A DNA stretch of 7,983 nucleotides. Source: Sutterella parvirubra YIT 11816. GTDB taxonomy: Bacteria > Pseudomonadota > Gammaproteobacteria > Burkholderiales > Burkholderiaceae_F. The stretch lies in contig NZ_JH605003.1 of the NCBI RefSeq assembly GCF_000250875.1, positions 30,050 through 38,032 of the forward strand, given 5' to 3'. Made by a program: the position numbers and the translations under genes. Below are positions 6,494 to 7,983 of the stretch, in pieces; position 1 is the stretch's first letter, and every line of letters starts with the position of its first letter. Below the pieces are notes generated by a model, which saw only the letters and a list, made by a program, of their open reading frames with translations, was not told where the DNA came from and made no database searches.

Positions 6494-6523
6494 ATTATAG
6501 ACCCGACGGCGCGGCCGTCTCAG
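6494..6523 (-). promoter_or_regulatory. Candidate sigma70 promoter of glyQS
   Basis: On the minus strand a perfect TATAAT lies at 6499-6494, 18 nt downstream of CTGAGA (6523-6518, 4 of 6 matches to TTGACA). The -35 box overlaps the lnt stop codon. The expected transcription start is near 6487, giving a leader of about 84 nt before glyQ. No other -10-like element is seen between the lnt stop and glyQ; the stretch after the hairpin is almost pure G+C. The perfect -10 in such a GC-rich background supports the call; the weak -35 limits it. Confidence 0.6.
6505..6519. repeat. Small palindrome and 11-bp direct repeat at the end of lnt
   Basis: gacggc (6505-6510) and gccgtc (6514-6519) form a 6-bp palindrome around gcg, lying between the putative -35 and -10 boxes of the glyQ promoter. 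In addition cggcgcggccg occurs at 6507-6517 and again at 6524-6534, a direct repeat with 17-bp period. Both are made of G and C only or nearly so, in a GC-rich region, so chance is a real possibility; an operator is the speculative alternative. Confidence 0.4.
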
Positions 6524-7983
6524 CGGCGCGGCCGCCCGAGAACGAGGGCGATCCCGGCCGTGAGTACCGTGAGGATGAGGATGGGGAGGATGCCCCAACG
6601 GAGGTACGGGGTCGGCGCGCCTGCGGCGCCCGGCACCGTACCCTGGAGGACGCCGGTCGTCCCCGTGGGGAGCGCCGCAAGCACACGGCCCGAAGCGTCG
6701 ACCGCGGCGCTCATGCCGTTCATGTTGACGGAGAGGATCGGACGCGCGGCTTCCAAGGCCCGCATGCGGGTCATGTCGAGGTGCTGGCCCTGCACGGCGG
6801 GGCCGAACCATCCGAGGTTCGACGTGATGAGGAAGACGTCCGGCACGCGCGCCGCGGCGAGGTCGCGAAGGACCGTGCCGTCGAGGTTTTCGTAGCAGAT
6901 GAGAAGGCCGTAGGTCCGCCCCGCCCATTCGGGGTTGGGCTGATCCGCGGCGCCTTCCGCCAAATCCGCCATCGGGATGCCGAGGAGATCCGTGAACCAG
7001 CGGAACCCCGCCGGAACGTACTCGCCGAAGGGCACGAGCTTGCGCTTGTCGTTGATGACGAGGCCGCCGTCGGGGGTCTGCCAGAAGGCGCTGTTGGCCC
7101 AACCCGCAGGGGTCGGGCGGAAATTCGTATGAAGGACCGGGGCGGCGGCCTCCGCGAGGAGCCCCACCCAGGCCTCACGCGCCGCTTCGGGAAGCCGGTC
7201 CCAGGCGGTGGGAAGCACCCCTTCGGGCGTCAAGACGGGCACGCCCGGCCGCACCGGTTCGACGCCGCGCAGAAGCGCGCGGACCTCTTCGATTCTCGAG
7301 ACCGGGTCGACCCGGGTGAAGAGGTCGGCGACGGGTTGGTTCGCCTGGATCATGCGGTAGGGGACCGGCGACGCGGGCTCGTACCAGGGGACGACCGTGA
7401 GGCCCCAGCCCGCGAGCACCGTGAGGAGCGCCGCAGCGAAGGAGGCCGCTCCCCGCACGGAATGCTTGTGCCCGAAGGAGAAGAGCCAGCCCAAACCGGC
7501 GGCGACAAGCCCTGCGGTGAGAAGAAAGCCGATCCCGACCCCTTCGGCGCCGAACACCGGCGCAAAGCCCGCCCAGGGGGTGTCGAGGAGCGCGTAGGCG
7601 GGCGTCAGCCAACCGAAGTCGACGAGCCCCGAGCCCCGGACCCATTCGAGAAGGCCGATCAGGGACGCGGCGAGGATCGCCCTCGCGGGACCCTCCGTGA
7701 AGCGGCTGGCGAGCCCTGCGGCGAGCGCGGGGAAGAAGCCGCAGATGAGGCCCAGAAGCGCCACGCCCGCATAGGCGAGCGACACGGGGACGTGTCCGTG
7801 CGCGATCATGCTCTCCGACGTCCAGGCGAGTCCCGGCGCGAACCAACCGAGTCCGAACGCCCAGACGAGTGCGAAGGCGGAAAGCGGCTTGAGGCGGGAA
7901 GCGGAGAAGAGAAGCGCGGTCCAAAGAAGCAGCGCGAGGAGCGCGCGCACGGGTGCGGGAAGAACGCCGCCGAAGGAGGCCGC
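6520..7983 (-). CDS. lnt: Apolipoprotein N-acyltransferase Lnt (5' partial)
   Basis: Lnt is the inner-membrane enzyme that moves an acyl chain from phospholipid to the N-terminal cysteine of apolipoproteins, the last lipoprotein maturation step. At least 487 residues are present. The frame is open to the window edge, and the GTG at 7950 is probably internal, because residues before it still fit the first membrane region; about 15-25 residues are likely missing. Several hydrophobic segments lie in the N-terminal part (from GTG 7950 as residue 1: about 3-18, 24-42, 57-80, 90-105, 134-158, 168-188), then a periplasmic nitrilase-like domain, then a C-terminal membrane anchor (about 452-472). The catalytic triad is visible: Glu in LTPEGVLP (7224-7222), Lys in [14 protein letters not shown] (7047-7045) and Cys in LICYEN (6897-6895). 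A family-typical MRALEAARP follows. A hairpin terminator lies downstream. In related genomes corC often lies upstream of lnt. Confidence 0.96.
   Translation of the reverse strand, partial: AASFGGVLPAPVRALLALLLWTALLFSASRLKPLSAFALVWAFGLGWFAPGLAWTSESMIAHGHVPVSLAYAGVALLGLICGFFPALAAGLASRFTEGPARAILAASLIGLLEWVRGSGLVDFGWLTPAYALLDTPWAGFAPVFGAEGVGIGFLLTAGLVAAGLGWLFSFGHKHSVRGAASFAAALLTVLAGWGLTVVPWYEPASPVPYRMIQANQPVADLFTRVDPVSRIEEVRALLRGVEPVRPGVPVLTPEGVLPTAWDRLPEAAREAWVGLLAEAAAPVLHTNFRPTPAGWANSAFWQTPDGGLVINDKRKLVPFGEYVPAGFRWFTDLLGIPMADLAEGAADQPNPEWAGRTYGLLICYENLDGTVLRDLAAARVPDVFLITSNLGWFGPAVQGQHLDMTRMRALEAARPILSVNMNGMSAAVDASGRVLAALPTGTTGVLQGTVPGAAGAPTPYLRWGILPILILTVLTAGIALVLGRPRR

Noticed and set aside
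6404..7102. In-frame upstream extension of glyQ by 233 codons through lnt
   Set aside because: The extension is Arg/Pro-rich, overlaps conserved Lnt coding sequence on the same strand in another frame, and GlyQ homologues start at the residue encoded at 6403.
7948..7950. GTG at 7950 as the lnt start
   Set aside because: The upstream frame is open to the window edge and the first membrane segment would be incomplete; the true start is probably beyond the window.
1..7983. Mobile elements, CRISPR arrays, phage genes, tRNA or rRNA genes, riboswitches or toxin-antitoxin pairs
   Set aside because: I looked for these on both strands by eye. The window is almost wholly occupied by seven conserved housekeeping genes, and none of the gaps is longer than about 137 nt.

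Overview
The window is a GC-rich (by eye about two thirds G+C) stretch of bacterial chromosome filled with housekeeping genes and carrying no visible mobile DNA. Gene order and protein signatures point to a betaproteobacterium of the order Burkholderiales. The glyQ-glyS pair is flanked by lnt on one side and by plsC and a YgjP-type metallopeptidase gene on the other, and pdxA-rsmA is a unit. GlyS also carries the LTMQ-x-NQKYFP wording that I associate with Betaproteobacteria. A host-associated lineage such as Sutterellaceae is possible, but this is only a guess from sequence divergence and compact layout.

Layout: (1) Positions 2-1718, plus strand: the 3' part of pdxA (its first dozen or so codons lie outside the window), overlapped by 20 nt by rsmA (ksgA). 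This unit ends at a strong symmetric terminator at 1737-1772. (2) Positions 1785-3244, minus strand, converging on the first unit: a plsC-type acyltransferase gene followed by a YgjP-like zinc metallopeptidase gene that overlaps it by 7 nt. (3) Positions 3245-3381: a short gap with two stem-loops, one of which looks like the terminator of the glycyl-tRNA synthetase operon. (4) Positions 3382-6403, minus strand: glyQ then glyS, the two subunits of the alpha2beta2 glycyl-tRNA synthetase, 22 nt apart. (5) Positions 6404-6519: a 116-nt gap with a near-perfect -10 box and a terminator-like hairpin. (6) Positions 6520-7983, minus strand: lnt (apolipoprotein N-acyltransferase), cut at its 5' end by the window edge.

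Together the genes serve cofactor synthesis (PLP), ribosome maturation, tRNA charging and envelope lipid or lipoprotein assembly. I found no defence system, phage, IS element, CRISPR array or RNA gene. The most interesting signal is regulatory. The best promoter for glyQS lies upstream of, not downstream of, the intrinsic-terminator-like hairpin between lnt and glyQ. The leader can also form a competing long-range helix, so an attenuation-type control of glyQS is conceivable. The hairpin may equally be just the lnt terminator. A second point is that gmhB, often found between glyS and plsC in Burkholderiales, is absent here.
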